Assembly (NCBI GenBank): GCA_029287275.1
Contig: JARFRL010000244.1
Location: 1-20,620, forward strand
Length of the DNA stretch: 20,620 nt
Source: Pontiella desulfatans
Lineage (GTDB): Bacteria; Verrucomicrobiota; Kiritimatiellia; Kiritimatiellales; Pontiellaceae
Direction of reading: 5' to 3'
Under the pieces are notes generated by a model. That model ran no database searches. It was not told the DNA's origin and worked only from the letters and a program-made list of their open reading frames with translations. The position numbers were made by a program, and so were the translations under genes. This document shows positions 1-8,731 of the stretch, one piece after another. The stretch's first letter is position 1; each line of letters opens with the position of its first letter.

Positions 1-2736
<2,736 letters not shown>

Positions 2737-2780
2737 TCATCTCTCCAAAAAACAGCGGAACTCTAACCAGACTCGCCGCG

Positions 2781-2824
2781 ATAAAAAACAGAAAGCGGCG
2801 AATAATAACCTGTCCGCCGCTTTC
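2781..2824 (-). terminator. Intrinsic terminator after the dus/HTH pair
   Basis: A perfect 10-bp stem (2791-2800 pairing with 2815-2824, GAAAGCGGCG and its complement) has a 14-base loop. Read on the minus strand, it is followed at once by a U-rich run (TGTTTTTTAT, 2790-2781). It lies 25 bases past the stop of the 86-residue gene and 45 bases before the uvrA start, so it likely ends the dus transcript. On the plus strand the 3' flank is not T-rich, so it should act in one direction only. Confidence 0.8.
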
Positions 2825-2848
2825 CGTTCGTCTCTTTCCGGATGTTCC

Positions 2849-3109
2849 TTACAGCGGTTTTTTGCCGCGGTAGGTGAAGAGCTGCTCCCATTCATAGGAT
2901 TCGGGCGCGCTGTAGATGTTCAGCGCGTCGAGGATCTTCTGCTGCATGTGCATGGTCAGACGCCGCCCTTTGCGGCCCTTTTGGATCTGTTTATGCGTAA
3001 TGAATCCGGGCGGAGCGATCGCGACCAGGTCATTGTTTTTAATCCCTTTTTCGGTCATCACCGCGTCGAGCGGTTGCGTACCGACGTTCATTTCAAGTTC
3101 TGCCGTCAT
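2849..3109 (-). CDS. Small predicted HTH-type DNA-binding protein (86 aa)
   Basis: The function is not established. The protein is short and basic in its middle. The segment from about residue 14 to 66 (LDAVMTEKGIKNNDLV through GRKGRRLTMHMQQKILDALNI) reads like a compact Cro/XRE-like helix-turn-helix: a short helix, a KNNDLV turn-helix, a basic stretch, and a C-terminal helix resembling the final helix of XRE proteins. The ATG at 3109 is supported by a GGAG eight bases upstream. It overlaps the end of dus by 17 bases in another frame, so the two genes should be co-transcribed and perhaps translationally coupled. An intrinsic terminator follows. It could be a regulator or a nucleoid/RNA-binding accessory protein. 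The HTH call comes from the residue pattern only; no structure or profile search was possible. Confidence 0.75.
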   Translation of the reverse strand: MTAELEMNVGTQPLDAVMTEKGIKNNDLVAIAPPGFITHKQIQKGRKGRRLTMHMQQKILDALNIYSAPESYEWEQLFTYRGKKPL

Positions 3110-4148
3110 CGTTTTTCTCCGTTAAAATATCCACTTCTTCCATGATCGCGTCGACCGTTAAAAGATGGACGAGCTTCATGAGCAACTGCTTCTTATCAAA
3201 CAACCCCTTCACATAATAGGGAATATGCGTGCGGAACTGGATGCAGGCGGCTTCCTCTGGCGAATATTTGACCGGGCGACTGGAGGCCTTCCGCTTCAGT
3301 TCGTTCAGTTCCACCAACCGCCGAAGGTGCTCGGCCATCATGGCGCGGCGCTCGCCCAGACTCGTACCGCCCGCCTCCAGCGGGCTCCGCGGCCCGCTGG
3401 AAGCGGGCGGCACGCTCTTGACCCGCTCGAAGATCCACGGGTTGCCGATGGCGCCGCGGCCGATCATCACGCCATCGACGCCGGACGCCGCGACCATGCG
3501 TTCCGCGTCCGCGGGCTCCAGAACGCCGCCGTTCCCGATGATCGGAATCTTGAGCGCGGCTTTCATCTCGCCCAGCTTCTCCCAGTCGGGATCGCCGCCA
3601 TGGAAGTTTTTGGCGAGCCGCGCGTGGACGGCGATCATATCCGCCCCGCTCCCTTCCACCACCTTCGCGATTTCCAAGTGGTCCGCGGAGTCCTGATTGA
3701 ACCCGATCCGCGTCTTGACGGAAACCGGCAACGAGACCGCCGCGCGAACCGCCGCGATGATCTTCGCCATGTGATCGAGGTCTTTCAGCAGCGCGGCGCC
3801 GGCGCCGCGGGAAACGACTTTCTTGACCGGACAACCGCAATTGATGTCGACCCAGTCAAAAACGCCGCTTTGCTCGACATGTTTCGCGGCCTCGGCCATC
3901 GCCTCCGGATCGCGGCCGAAGAGGTGCCCGGCGATCGGATGTTCGCCTTTCGCGGCGTCGAGCACTTGGAAGGTTTTCTCGGAGTCGCGGCGAATGCCCT
4001 CGGCGCTGGTAAGCTCGGTGTAGACCGCGCCCGCGCCCTGCTCCAGACACAGCGTACGCATCGCCGAATCCGTATAGCCCGCCATCGGGGCGAGCACCAC
4101 GGGCCATTCGATTTTCACGGAGCCGAACTGGAGCGGAGCTAAATTCAT
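3093..4148 (-). CDS. dusB: tRNA-dihydrouridine synthase, DusB-like
   Basis: Dus enzymes are FMN-dependent reductases that convert uridine to dihydrouridine in tRNA. The 351-residue protein has the N-terminal FMN-binding VVLAPMAGYTD (residues 17-27), the catalytic NCGCPVKKV with Cys106 as the expected proton donor, the phosphate-binding GNGGV (205-209) and GVMIGRGAIGNPWIF (226-240), and the C-terminal helical tRNA-binding domain from about residue 264. Residues 246-262 (VPPASSGPRSPLEAGGT) fall between these domains, where relatives have a short variable loop, and are encoded by a 50-base palindrome (separate entry). No Shine-Dalgarno precedes the ATG, and a promoter-like pair at 4158-4186 would place transcription start only a few bases upstream, so the message may be almost leaderless. 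The last codons overlap the next gene. DusB is the closest subfamily by motif; the symbol is less certain than the family. Confidence 0.93.
   Translation of the reverse strand: MNLAPLQFGSVKIEWPVVLAPMAGYTDSAMRTLCLEQGAGAVYTELTSAEGIRRDSEKTFQVLDAAKGEHPIAGHLFGRDPEAMAEAAKHVEQSGVFDWVDINCGCPVKKVVSRGAGAALLKDLDHMAKIIAAVRAAVSLPVSVKTRIGFNQDSADHLEIAKVVEGSGADMIAVHARLAKNFHGGDPDWEKLGEMKAALKIPIIGNGGVLEPADAERMVAASGVDGVMIGRGAIGNPWIFERVKSVPPASSGPRSPLEAGGTSLGERRAMMAEHLRRLVELNELKRKASSRPVKYSPEEAACIQFRTHIPYYVKGLFDKKQLLMKLVHLLTVDAIMEEVDILTEKNDDGRT
3364..3413 (-). repeat. 50-base palindromic element inserted in frame in dus
   Basis: Two 22-base arms (3364-3385 and 3392-3413) flank a 6-base centre (3386-3391). On the plus strand the arms differ at two positions. 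In the dus mRNA both become G-U pairs, so every base of the stem can pair. It begins exactly on a codon boundary (GTG at 3413) and with one more base makes 17 sense codons with no stop. The codons spell VPPASSGPRSPLEAGGT, a Pro/Ser/Gly-rich segment unlike the rest of the enzyme. I see no second copy in this window. It resembles repetitive extragenic palindromes and the Rickettsia palindromic elements that insert into genes in frame. Confidence 0.85.
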
Positions 4149-4157
4149 CGGTCGGAG

Positions 4158-4186
4158 AATATTCCGCGGCCAACGGGTGATGTAAA
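4158..4186 (-). promoter_or_regulatory. Candidate sigma70-type promoter for dus
   Basis: On the minus strand, TTTACA (4186-4181, five of six matches to the -35 consensus) lies 17 bases before AATATT (4163-4158, four of six matches to the -10). The predicted start would be near 4151, only about three bases before the dus ATG at 4148. This fits the lack of a Shine-Dalgarno there. It overlaps the -35 region of the opposite promoter. Confidence 0.4.
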
Positions 4187-4205
4187 TCGCGAACTAATTT
4201 ATAAT
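4177..4205 (+). promoter_or_regulatory. Candidate sigma70-type promoter for the lemA operon
   Basis: A perfect -10 hexamer TATAAT stands at 4200-4205 in the only clearly AT-rich stretch between two divergent genes. Seventeen bases upstream is a weak -35, GTGATG (4177-4182, three of six matches). A start near 4212 would leave a leader of about 44 bases containing the strong AAGGAGG at 4245-4251. Confidence 0.55.
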
Positions 4206-4255
4206 CGGCATTTCGATCTCAATTGAGTTTAATGGGACCATTCGAAGGAGGTTTT

Positions 4256-4918
4256 ATGGGCGGAGTCATTGTTGTGTTCATCTGCGTCATCGGCGCGATT
4301 GTTTGGGGCGTGCTCGCGGGCAAGAAGCGGCGCGACGAAATGACGTTGCTGGCTGAAAAGCTGGGGCTCTCGTTTCATCACGAGCGCGATTACAATCTCG
4401 CGGGTCGTTACTCGTTTCTCGACAAACTGGATCAGGGCTCCAACCGCTACGCCTACAACATTCTGGGCGGCGAGTACCGCGGCCGTTCGATCGCGGCGTT
4501 CGACTACCACTACGAGACCCACTCCACGGATTCCAAGGGCCGACGGCAAACGCACCATCACCACTTTTCGTTTTTCATCCTGACGCTGGAGAAGTGCTTT
4601 CCCGAACTGACCATCACGAAGGAGGGCTTCTTTTCAAAGATCGCGCAGGCCGTCGGCTACGACGACATCGATTTCGAGAGCCATGAATTCTCCAAAAAAT
4701 TCGTGGTGCGGTCGAAGGACAAAAAGTTCGCGTACGACTTCTGCAACGCCCGCATGATCGAATACCTGCTGGGACACCCGAACATCAACATCGAGATCGA
4801 CCAGAACCAACTCGCGGTCGGGTACGACCGGTGCCTGAAGGTCGATGAAGTCGAATCGCACCTGGACCGGCTGGTCGACCTCCGCGCGCTGATGCCGAAC
4901 TATCTGTTCGAGGACTAA
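4256..4918 (+). CDS. LemA-neighbour membrane-anchored protein of unknown function
   Basis: A 220-residue protein with one N-terminal transmembrane helix (about residues 3-21), a basic KKRR stop-transfer motif, and a soluble domain. The soluble domain contains a short His cluster (HHHH, about 100-103) and a YDDIDFESHEFSKKFVVR segment typical of a widespread uncharacterised family often found beside lemA; this resemblance is from memory. The TTG at 4223 could extend the frame by 11 codons. However, the ATG at 4256 has a consensus AAGGAGG (4245-4251) four bases upstream and starts directly with the hydrophobic helix, so I chose it. It is the first gene of a plus-strand operon behind a TATAAT box, and only three bases separate its stop from lemA. 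I do not know its biochemical function; a role in the membrane with LemA is inferred from position alone. Confidence 0.85.
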   Translation: MGGVIVVFICVIGAIVWGVLAGKKRRDEMTLLAEKLGLSFHHERDYNLAGRYSFLDKLDQGSNRYAYNILGGEYRGRSIAAFDYHYETHSTDSKGRRQTHHHHFSFFILTLEKCFPELTITKEGFFSKIAQAVGYDDIDFESHEFSKKFVVRSKDKKFAYDFCNARMIEYLLGHPNINIEIDQNQLAVGYDRCLKVDEVESHLDRLVDLRALMPNYLFED

Positions 4919-4921
4919 ACC

Positions 4922-5482
4922 ATGCTCTTCCCCGCGATTCTTCTCTTCCTCTTTCTGTTCCCGCTCATTTTCGTGATCGCGACCTACAACACGCTGGTCG
5001 CGTTGCGGAATCATATTAAAGAATCGTGGAGCGACGTGGACACCGAGTTGCAACGCCGCTACGAACTGATCCCCAATTTGGTCGCGACGGTCAAGGGGTA
5101 CGCGAAGCATGAACGCGAAACGCTGGAAAACGTCATCGAGCTTCGCAACCAGTGCGCCGCGGACCATGGAAGCGTTCGCCATCAAGAAGGCACCGAGCAG
5201 CGGCTCGTCGCGGGCGTCCAGAAGCTGTTCGCGGTGGCGGAGGCCTATCCCGACCTCAAGGCCGACCAAAACTTCCTACAACTCCAGAAGGAGCTGGTGA
5301 ACACCGAGGACCGCATTCAAGCCGCCCGACGATTTTACAACGGCAACGTCCGCGACTACGCCAACAAGCGCGAAATCTTCCCCGGCAACATCGTCGCGGG
5401 AATATTCAACTTCCAAGCCCACGACTTTTTCGACGTCGATCCCGCCGCGCGCGAGGCGCCGTCCATCAAAGGCCAATTTTAA
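4922..5482 (+). CDS. lemA: LemA family protein
   Basis: LemA proteins are small membrane-anchored helical proteins with an N-out topology whose role is still unclear; many are linked to stress or export. This 186-residue copy has the hallmarks: a hydrophobic N-terminal helix (about residues 2-21), then YNTLVALRNHIKESWSDVDTELQRRYELIPNLV, the signature first long helix, then coiled helical segments with NFLQLQKELVNTEDRIQAARRFYN, and the conserved end with PGNIVAGIF and a Phe-rich stretch. Its length is usual for the family. The start ATG follows the previous stop by three bases, with GAGGA from the end of that gene serving as Shine-Dalgarno, so the two are probably translationally coupled. The next gene starts 18 bases downstream behind its own AAGGA. 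Confidence 0.95.
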   Translation: MLFPAILLFLFLFPLIFVIATYNTLVALRNHIKESWSDVDTELQRRYELIPNLVATVKGYAKHERETLENVIELRNQCAADHGSVRHQEGTEQRLVAGVQKLFAVAEAYPDLKADQNFLQLQKELVNTEDRIQAARRFYNGNVRDYANKREIFPGNIVAGIFNFQAHDFFDVDPAAREAPSIKGQF

Positions 5483-5500
5483 CCTAATAAGGAACACTCC

Positions 5501-6226
5501 ATGATCAGTCCACCGAAAGCCTACGAGAACATCTCTTTCCTCAACAGCCCCTACTGCCGCCCGGTGCGACTGCAACTGGAATATCTGCACCCGGAAGTGA
5601 CGATGTCCGAGGAAGGCGTGAAGTCCACCATCGTGCTCTTCGGCAGCGCGCGAATCCCCTCGCCCGAAACCGTCGCGGAGTGCAAGAACGAGAAGCTCGC
5701 GGGCCTCGTTTCCTATTACGAGGAGGCGCGCGAGCTCGCGCGCATCGTCAGCACCAACTGCCAAACCAACCATGAATGCGAATACGTCGTCGTCACGGGC
5801 GGCGGCGGAGGCATCATGGAGGCCGGCAACCGCGGTGCGTCGGAAGTCGACTGCAAATCGATTTCGTTGAACATCCAACTTCCCTTCGAGCAGGAGGCCA
5901 ACCCGTACGTCTCGCCCGGTCTGAACTTTGAATTCCACTACTTTCACATGCGCAAGATGCACTTTCTGCAACGCGCCAAAGCGGTCGTCATTTTTCCCGG
6001 CGGGTTCGGCACCTTCGACGAGCTGTTCGAGGCGCTGACGCTCATTCAGACCAAAAAGATCGATCCGATGCCGGTCATCCTGTTCAACGCGAACCACTGG
6101 AACAAGCTGATCAACTGGGACTATCTCGCCGAGCTCGGGCTCATCAGCCCGAAAGACCTCGACATCATCAACTTCTGCGACACCGCGGAAGAGGCGTGGA
6201 AGATCATCGCCGATTATTACGCGTGA
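5501..6226 (+). CDS. LOG family (TIGR00730-type) nucleotide phosphoribohydrolase-like protein
   Basis: LOG-family proteins have a Rossmann-like fold and release a base from nucleoside 5'-monophosphates; plant-associated ones make cytokinins and others, such as PpnN, act in purine salvage. Many were mislabelled lysine decarboxylases. This 241-residue protein shows VVTGGGGGIMEAGNRGA (about 97-113) and the defining PGGFGTFDELFE (166-177), with conserved RKMHFLQRAKAVV between them. The glycine loop and the Arg/Glu residues fit an active enzyme. A roughly 40-residue N-terminal extension precedes the core, longer than in minimal LOG proteins. AAGGA lies eight bases before the ATG. It sits in the lemA operon; no metabolic partner is evident next to it. 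The substrate cannot be told from the sequence. Confidence 0.88.
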   Translation: MISPPKAYENISFLNSPYCRPVRLQLEYLHPEVTMSEEGVKSTIVLFGSARIPSPETVAECKNEKLAGLVSYYEEARELARIVSTNCQTNHECEYVVVTGGGGGIMEAGNRGASEVDCKSISLNIQLPFEQEANPYVSPGLNFEFHYFHMRKMHFLQRAKAVVIFPGGFGTFDELFEALTLIQTKKIDPMPVILFNANHWNKLINWDYLAELGLISPKDLDIINFCDTAEEAWKIIADYYA

Positions 6227-6254
6227 AGAATTGAACAACGAAAAGGAGCACCGC

Positions 6255-6503
6255 ATGAAGAAACTGATGAACATGACGCTTATCGCGGCCGCGGCCGCGC
6301 TTTTATCGGGCTGCGCGGGCGCGGCGTTCAACCGCGTCTCCCTCACGGCCAACCGCCACATCACGATCGGCCAGGAGCTGATCGATCTGCAAACCGCCCA
6401 CGAAAAAGGCGTCATCAACGACACCGAATACGCGGAGGCCAAAAAGCAGGTCCTCAACTACGCGAAACAAGTGGGCGGCATCAACATCGACGCGGACAAC
6501 TAG
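6255..6503 (+). CDS. Small lipoprotein with SHOCT-like segment
   Basis: An 82-residue protein. A Lys-rich start and hydrophobic stretch end in the lipobox LLSGC (Cys20), the expected lipidation site, so it should be exported and membrane-anchored. The remainder contains LIDLQTAHEKGVINDTEYAE (about 42-61), which matches the pattern of a SHOCT domain, a short helical hairpin found at the ends of many membrane and envelope proteins. A TTG at 6231 would extend the frame by eight residues, but AAAGGAG (6242-6248) fits the ATG at 6255 with six-base spacing. Only one base separates its stop from the next gene. The function is unknown; oligomerisation through the SHOCT segment is a family-based guess. 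Confidence 0.85.
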   Translation: MKKLMNMTLIAAAAALLSGCAGAAFNRVSLTANRHITIGQELIDLQTAHEKGVINDTEYAEAKKQVLNYAKQVGGINIDADN

Positions 6504-6504
6504 C

Positions 6505-6810
6505 ATGATACACGTCATCGCGGCCATCACCATCAAGCCGGGCAAGCGCGCGGCCTTCCTCGAACGCTTCAAGAACAACGTCCCGAACGTTCTCGCCGAG
6601 GAGGGTTGCGTGGAATACACCCCCGCCGTCGACGTCGACAGCGGCATCGGCGTCCAAACGAAAAACGCGGACGTCGTGACCGTCATCGAGAAATGGGAAA
6701 CGCTCGACGCGCTGCGCGCGCATCTGGCGGCGCCCCACATGGCGAGGTATCGCGAAGACACCGCGGACCTGACGGAAGGCCTGACGCTGAGCGTGCTCGA
6801 AGACGCTTAG
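6505..6810 (+). CDS. ABM-domain (YgiN/quinol monooxygenase-like) protein
   Basis: A 101-residue single-domain protein of the antibiotic biosynthesis monooxygenase family, a dimeric ferredoxin-like fold. It begins with the first strand IHVIAAITIKPGK, followed by the helix AAFLERFKNNV, the EEGCVEY turn, and the conserved end of the core VIEKWETLDALRAHLAAPHMARY, where the His of APHM is the residue usually conserved. Family members act on quinones, heme or polyketides, or serve as peroxide/quinol sensors, so the substrate is open. It begins one base after the lipoprotein stop and is the last gene of the operon: a terminator is built from its final codons. Confidence 0.9.
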   Translation: MIHVIAAITIKPGKRAAFLERFKNNVPNVLAEEGCVEYTPAVDVDSGIGVQTKNADVVTVIEKWETLDALRAHLAAPHMARYREDTADLTEGLTLSVLEDA

Positions 6811-6817
6811 CTTTTTT
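6786..6817 (+). terminator. Intrinsic terminator overlapping the ABM stop codon
   Basis: Bases 6786-6794 pair with 6803-6811 in a 9-bp stem containing one G-U pair, with an 8-base loop, followed by TTTTTT at 6812-6817. The TAG stop codon (6808-6810) lies in the descending arm. This closes the lemA operon and separates it from the sulfatase. Confidence 0.85.
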
Positions 6818-6824
6818 GACCACG

Positions 6825-6853
6825 CGTCGTCCACGTTCACGCGTCGGACGGCG
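6825..6853 (+). other. Hairpin in the sulfatase leader region
   Basis: CGTCGTCC (6825-6832) can pair with GGACGGCG (6846-6853) in RNA, eight pairs including one G-U, with a 13-base loop. A 9-base direct repeat, CACGCGTCG, occurs at 6821-6829 and 6838-6846 in the same stretch. It lies between the terminator and the sulfatase Shine-Dalgarno (AGGGGG, about 6867-6872), so it could be a leader structure or chance in GC-rich DNA. Confidence 0.35.
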
Positions 6854-6877
6854 TTCATTTCACACCAGGGGGAAATC

Positions 6878-8722
6878 ATGCGCAGACGAGTCTTCATCGG
6901 ATCCGCCGCGGGCGCCGCGGCGCTCACAACGCTCAAGTCCAACGCGGCGAAACCCGCCGAGCGGCCGAACATCCTGTGGCTGACGTGCGAGGACAACAAC
7001 ATCAACTGGGTCGGGTGCTACGGCAATCCGCACGCGGATACGCCGCATATCGACCAGTTGGCCCGGGACGGATTCCAGTATATGCACTGCTATGCCAACG
7101 CTCCGGTCTGCGCGCCATCGCGCAGCACGTGGATCACCGGCATGCTTTCCATCTCCAACGGCACCTTCCCGATGCGCAGCCGCAACAATATTCCGCACGA
7201 CCGGATTAAGTATTATCCCGACTATCTCAAGGCCAACGGCTATTATGTCGGCAACGATAAAAAGACCGACTACAACATCGGAAATAAACCGGAGTTGGGC
7301 GGGCGACCGGACGGAGACTGCTGGGACAATCCCAAAAAAGTGAACTGGGACGAGCTGAAAAACCAACAGCCCTTCTTCCAGGTTATCAACTCGACCAAGT
7401 CGCATGAAAGCACCGCGTTCGGAGACGTCGAGAACACCAAACACGATCCGGCGAAAACCACGCTGCGGGCGTATCATCCCGACGTGCCGGGCATGCGCGA
7501 GAACTACGCCCACTACCACGACGCCATGAAGCGCATGGATGGCGAGATCGGCGCGGCGCTCGCGAAGCTTGACGAGATGGGCCTGGCCGAAAACACCATC
7601 GTCATTCATAACTCCGATCACGGCGGCGTGCTGCCGCGCAGCAAGCGCTATCTGTTCGAGAGCGGCATCCACTGTCCGCTGATCGTGCGTATTCCGCGAA
7701 AACTCAAGCATCTGTATCCGGCGGCCCAACCCGGCATGCCGGTGGACCGGCTGGTGAGTTTCGTGGATATGCCGAAAACCTGGCTGAGCCTGACCCGCTC
7801 CAAGGTGCCGGATTACATGCACGGGACCATATTTCTCGGCCCGGAAACCGAGCCGGAGCAGGACTACCACTTCGCGTTCCGCGGCCGCATGGACGAGCGA
7901 ATCGAGAACGCGCGCGCGGTTTGCGACAAGCGTTTTCTCTACATCCGAAACTACATGCCCTACACGCCCTGGATGCAGCACCTCAATTATCTTTGGAAAA
8001 TGAAGGCGACGCAGGTGTGGGACGACCACGTCAAGTCCGGCAAAGCCACCGAGGTCGAGGCGCGCTTCTTCAAACCCAAAAAATGGACGGAAGAACTCTA
8101 CGACATGGAGAAGGATCCCGACAGCGTCAACAACCTGATCGAGAACCCCGAGTTCGCGGAAATCGCGGGCGAAATGCGGAAAGGCTTACGCGCGAAACAG
8201 CTCGAATACATCGACTCCGGGCTGCTACCGGAGTCGGAAATGGTCAAGCGCGCCGCGGACCACGGCCTGACGATCCACGACATGGTCCGCGATCCGAAAC
8301 GCTACAACCTCCCCGGACTGCTCGACGCCGCGGACCTGGCGCTGGAAGAGGACGCCGCCAACCTTCCAAAACTAACGAAGATGCTAGCGGCCGCCGACTC
8401 CGGCGTCCGCTACTGGGCCGCGGTCGGTCTGTTTCTATTGAACAACGGCGACCATGCGACCGGACTTCTGAACGATGAATCGCACGAGGTTCGGGCGATG
8501 GCCGCGTGGACATTGATCAAGACCGGCCATAAGGACCAGGGATTCCAGCGCCTCGAACAGCTGTTGAATGAAAACAGCTACGCCACGTTGACGGTGCTCA
8601 ACATGGTTGATTGGTTCGGCGACGAAGGCGAAGTCCTGATGCCGGCGGTCCGCGCGATGAAACCCAAAAAGAAATCCTACCCGGAACGCATGCGAGACTT
8701 CCTGATGGAGAAGTTCGGCTAG
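6878..8722 (+). CDS. Secreted SGSH-like sulfatase with HEAT-like C-terminal domain
   Basis: A 614-residue type I sulfatase. It hydrolyses sulfate esters or sulfamates, with a cysteine converted to formylglycine. The start RRRVFIGSAAGAAAL looks like a Tat signal, so it is likely periplasmic or secreted. The core has PNILWLTCEDNN with metal ligands Glu38/Asp39, the maturation motif C-A-P-S-R at Cys78-Arg82, then FPMRS and KTDYN, and the metal-binding SDHGGVLPRSKR. The TCED start and MRS motif resemble the heparan N-sulfatase (SGSH)-like group. After about residue 450 the protein continues with alanine/leucine-rich helices (RYWAAVGLFLLNNGD, VRAMAAWTLIKTG) like HEAT repeats, unusual beyond the catalytic domain and perhaps for substrate or partner binding. 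AGGGGG precedes the ATG. It has its own transcript behind a terminator, and its stop is nine bases from the convergent flippase. No maturase (anSME) is visible here. The natural substrate is unknown. Confidence 0.92.
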   Translation: MRRRVFIGSAAGAAALTTLKSNAAKPAERPNILWLTCEDNNINWVGCYGNPHADTPHIDQLARDGFQYMHCYANAPVCAPSRSTWITGMLSISNGTFPMRSRNNIPHDRIKYYPDYLKANGYYVGNDKKTDYNIGNKPELGGRPDGDCWDNPKKVNWDELKNQQPFFQVINSTKSHESTAFGDVENTKHDPAKTTLRAYHPDVPGMRENYAHYHDAMKRMDGEIGAALAKLDEMGLAENTIVIHNSDHGGVLPRSKRYLFESGIHCPLIVRIPRKLKHLYPAAQPGMPVDRLVSFVDMPKTWLSLTRSKVPDYMHGTIFLGPETEPEQDYHFAFRGRMDERIENARAVCDKRFLYIRNYMPYTPWMQHLNYLWKMKATQVWDDHVKSGKATEVEARFFKPKKWTEELYDMEKDPDSVNNLIENPEFAEIAGEMRKGLRAKQLEYIDSGLLPESEMVKRAADHGLTIHDMVRDPKRYNLPGLLDAADLALEEDAANLPKLTKMLAAADSGVRYWAAVGLFLLNNGDHATGLLNDESHEVRAMAAWTLIKTGHKDQGFQRLEQLLNENSYATLTVLNMVDWFGDEGEVLMPAVRAMKPKKKSYPERMRDFLMEKFG

Positions 8723-8731
8723 GCCGCGGCG

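Noticed and set aside
3165..4142. Long plus-strand frame opposite dus
   Set aside because: It mirrors the dus codons in GC-rich DNA, has no family motif, and dus is certain.
4223..4255. Upstream TTG start for the LemA-neighbour protein
   Set aside because: It has no Shine-Dalgarno, while the ATG at 4256 has AAGGAGG four bases upstream and begins the membrane helix.
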